Shown here: positions 61,841 to 64,000 of the stretch, piece after piece
How positions within the stretch are numbered: the stretch's first letter is position 1
How the letters are laid out: each line of letters begins with the position of its first letter
DNA from: CBDANW01 sp965197825
GTDB taxonomy: Bacteria; Acidobacteriota; Vicinamibacteria; Marinacidobacterales; DATDRI01
DNA: 64,000 nucleotides
Direction: 5' to 3'
Assembly: GCA_965197825.1 (NCBI GenBank)
Contig: CBDANW010000002.1
Span: 1,550,001 to 1,614,000, forward strand
Position numbers and translations under genes: made by a program
Notes under the pieces: generated by a model
Seen by the model: the letters and a program-made list of their open reading frames with translations, nothing else
Database searches by the model: none
What the model was told of the DNA's origin: nothing

Positions 61841-64000
61841 CTAAGGAGTGGTAGTGGCCAGAGCCTTCTGCCGCTCGACGCGACGGGTGTGGTAGAGCTC
61901 GCGGTCGCGGCGGTGGGCTTCGGTTTCCGGGAACGCTTCGCCGGGGGCAAAAGGGTAGGTGGACATGCCGTGGAACGGTATCGGCTCCACCGTGTCGGAA
62001 TACGCTGAGTTCAAATCCATGTCCTTCCCGAAGCCGTCGGCATAGATCAAGAACGTTCGCTTCCACCCGACGGGCAACTCCGGAAGCCGCTCCGCACGGA
62101 AGGACAACGCGATCTCATCGCCATGTTTGGTGATGACGTAGCGGTCGTCGATGTCTTGCACGAGCTCTCCTACGTCTCCATAACGCGTGTAGTAGCCCTC
62201 GTGCTGGTCCCACACTTCAGTCGGCGAGATCCGAGAGTAGTCGTATAGGTTGGGAGCGCGTCCGTCCGGCGTAACGGAAGCGGGGTAGCCGCGAAATCCG
62301 AGCTCGGCGCGATCCGGCGAGAGCTCGGTGACTCTCGGGGCCGCTTCGGGATCGACCGTCGCCACGAGGATCTGGTCCCAGTAAATTCTTTGGCTGGTCG
62401 TGATCCGAACGCGCCGATGCCGCGGGCCGACGACGCCGTCCAGATCGACGAGCATCGTCTTCGGTAGGCCGGCTGGAAAACCCATGTGCTCGATGGCCAT
62501 CTGGAAGTTGCCGTCCTCGTCCTCCACTTCGAGATAAGGAATGATGGTGTGCACGCCGGCCTGCCAGGCGGCCCGGTTCGAGCTGGAATCGCTGTAGTGG
62601 ATCCAGCCGTAGAGGAGCAACACGACGCGTTCGTCGACACCGATCTCGCCGAGATCGAGCGTCAAGGAATGAGGCTCGGCGTATCCCTTGAACGGTAGCA
62701 GCCGCGGCTCACCGGGATAACGACGGTCCTTCTCTGCAATCGACTTCGTCACGTCCTCGCCTCGATCGTTCACCGCCGCGACCGGTGGACGGAGATCGCG
62801 CACCGCGTAGAGACGCGCCTCCGGATAAGGAGGTCCGGGCATGAGCCTCTCGTTGGGAAAAACCTCGACCTCGGCGGGATGATCCACCGCCACCAACGAG
62901 GCCTTGTCGAACCCCAGCACCTCTTCGAGCTGATTCACCCAACGCACCTCGTACGCGCCATCTCGAGGGACGGGCTCGAATTGCTCCAGCTTCACGTACT
63001 CGTCGGTGTCGGGGTAGTTGTACGTTCCGGGCGCCAGGAGGTAGCCCACCGCGCTCCCCCCGAGAAAATCGGTGACGAAGCGCATTTCCCTACCATCCCA
63101 TGTATAGAGGATGGGACACGAGGTTCCTTTGCGATCCAACTCCTCGAAGCTCACGCGGCCACCACTGCAGACGGCCATCTCGATCTGTTTGACGCCGCCC
63201 GGCCAGAGAAAGCGAATGTAGTCGGCCGACTGTTGCGTCCCCAGGCCGAAATGAAGCGGCAAATCGTTTTGCGACAGATAGCCCGAGCTCGAACGTACTT
63301 CCCTTCGTAGTCGCGCAGCGCCCGCCTTCACTTCTATTTTCGTCCCCAGACCATCCCGATTGCTCCGCACACCGCGTGCCAGGACGTCGATCCAACCCTG
63401 GGCGTTTCCGCCTTCGTTCCGAAAGAAAAGCAGTCGACCACGATCCGTCCCTACCACTGCGTCGAGATCCCCGTCGCCGTCGATGTCCCCGACGGCCAGC
63501 GCGCGGCCCGCACCGGTATCTTCTACCGAAGCCGCCAAGACACCGGCCCGTCGGAATCCTTCCGCGGAGCTTTCGTAGAACGCGGCGACTGTGCCCGGCT
63601 CGTTCACGACCAACAGCAGATCCAGATCGGTGTCGTTATTGGCATCGAGGAACGTCGTTCCGAAACGGGCGCCGGGAACGCCGGCGGCGAGAAGGCCCGG
63701 AGACACGACGTCGGGTCGAAGTCCCGTAGCAGTGGGCCCGCGCAGCAGCAAGTTCAATGTTGCGCCCTCGGCGGTCAAGAAGAGATCGAGGTTCCCGTCA
63801 CGGTCGAAGTCCGCCGCATCCGCTCCACGGAATCGACCCGACGCCTCGATGCCCCAATCCAGAGAGCTTTCGGTAAAGGTTCCGACACGGTCGTTCGAAA
63901 AAACCTGTAGCGGCTCTCCGTCGTTGACCACAACGAAGTCGATGTCGCGATCGTCATCCAAATCCGAGAACACGGCGCCCAGGCTTCTAGAGGCCCCGGC
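61841..64000 (-). CDS. FG-GAP/ASPIC-UnbV domain protein, 5' end outside window
   Basis: 719 codons visible, frame open to the right edge. N-terminal part has repeated calcium-type FG-GAP blades (FSDLDDDRDIDFVVVND; ADFDRDGNLDLFLT; DANNDTDLDLLLV; GDIDGDGDLDAVVG). Then the ASPIC/UnbV segment NRDGLGTKIEVKAG with QNDLPLHFGLG and RFLWPGGVKQIE. The C-terminal 400 residues form a further beta-rich exported domain. Such proteins are abundant in Acidobacteriota and are thought to be surface adhesion or carbohydrate-related; function unknown. Confidence 0.9.
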   Translation of the reverse strand, partial: AGASRSLGAVFSDLDDDRDIDFVVVNDGEPLQVFSNDRVGTFTESSLDWGIEASGRFRGADAADFDRDGNLDLFLTAEGATLNLLLRGPTATGLRPDVVSPGLLAAGVPGARFGTTFLDANNDTDLDLLLVVNEPGTVAAFYESSAEGFRRAGVLAASVEDTGAGRALAVGDIDGDGDLDAVVGTDRGRLLFFRNEGGNAQGWIDVLARGVRSNRDGLGTKIEVKAGAARLRREVRSSSGYLSQNDLPLHFGLGTQQSADYIRFLWPGGVKQIEMAVCSGGRVSFEELDRKGTSCPILYTWDGREMRFVTDFLGGSAVGYLLAPGTYNYPDTDEYVKLEQFEPVPRDGAYEVRWVNQLEEVLGFDKASLVAVDHPAEVEVFPNERLMPGPPYPEARLYAVRDLRPPVAAVNDRGEDVTKSIAEKDRRYPGEPRLLPFKGYAEPHSLTLDLGEIGVDERVVLLLYGWIHYSDSSSNRAAWQAGVHTIIPYLEVEDEDGNFQMAIEHMGFPAGLPKTMLVDLDGVVGPRHRRVRITTSQRIYWDQILVATVDPEAAPRVTELSPDRAELGFRGYPASVTPDGRAPNLYDYSRISPTEVWDQHEGYYTRYGDVGELVQDIDDRYVITKHGDEIALSFRAERLPELPVGWKRTFLIYADGFGKDMDLNSAYSDTVEPIPFHGMSTYPFAPGEAFPETEAHRRDRELYHTRRVERQKALATTTP

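Overview
The window is high-GC bacterial DNA, most likely from an Acidobacteriota member (inference). It carries two tandem genes of the acidobacterial VWFA-related type, a FG-GAP/ASPIC-UnbV protein, a DUF885 lipoprotein, a MacAB-like exporter, and the broken start of a Ser/Thr kinase with the N-terminus typical of acidobacterial kinases. I see no rRNA, tRNA, CRISPR or phage genes.

Layout. 1-7.3 kb: SbcD-like nuclease (cut by the window edge), cold-shock protein, SixA-type phosphatase, and a four-gene MacA/LolD/MacB-type exporter operon (adaptor, ATPase, two different permeases). 7.3-13.6 kb: nucleoside deaminase, FAH-family hydrolase, a fused remnant of two oxidoreductases, DUF885 lipoprotein, two membrane proteins. 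13.6-15.2 kb: a complete IS256-family element nested in a roughly 107-bp MITE-like element. 15.2-20.2 kb: AlgH/UPF0301 protein, porin, M20 peptidase, a cluster of palindromes, thiolase. 20.3-26 kb: IS630-family element, OsmC, a methyltransferase with one in-frame UGA, a hypothetical gene, a nonsense-mutated SnoaL-like gene and an IS91-like remnant. 26-31 kb: APC permease, VWFA pair, TM2 protein, and a second IS256 copy fused in frame to the 3' end of a homoserine kinase gene. 31-36.9 kb: MATE pump, serA with a partner aminotransferase, methyltransferase, fabZ. 37-41 kb: promoter, SAM-I riboswitch and terminator ahead of thrC-lysC-hom. 41-49 kb: third IS256 copy (clips a META-domain lipoprotein), a broken ABC exporter, several broken genes and a deletion derivative of the IS630 element. 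49-54 kb: lytic transglycosylase, UbiB-like kinase, second thiolase, TPR protein. 54-64 kb: YkgJ-like protein, a decayed Omp85/unknown/DUF502 cluster, a ligand-gated ion channel remnant, a dying antitoxin/PIN toxin pair, and a FG-GAP/ASPIC protein that runs off the window.

The main theme is gene decay beside active insertion sequences. About twenty genes are truncated, frameshifted, fused or carry a single in-frame stop, while core metabolism genes (serine, aspartate family, fatty acid) are intact. Every single in-frame stop is explicable by one C-to-T change. This pattern fits a lineage losing genes, as in recent host association, although assembly indel errors could explain some of the frameshifts. 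The most interesting single sites are the in-frame UGA in the methyltransferase (possible selenocysteine), the shared in-frame TAG in the IS256 transposases, the transposase-homoserine kinase fusion, and the IS-in-MITE nest whose ends supply the stop codons of both neighbouring genes.
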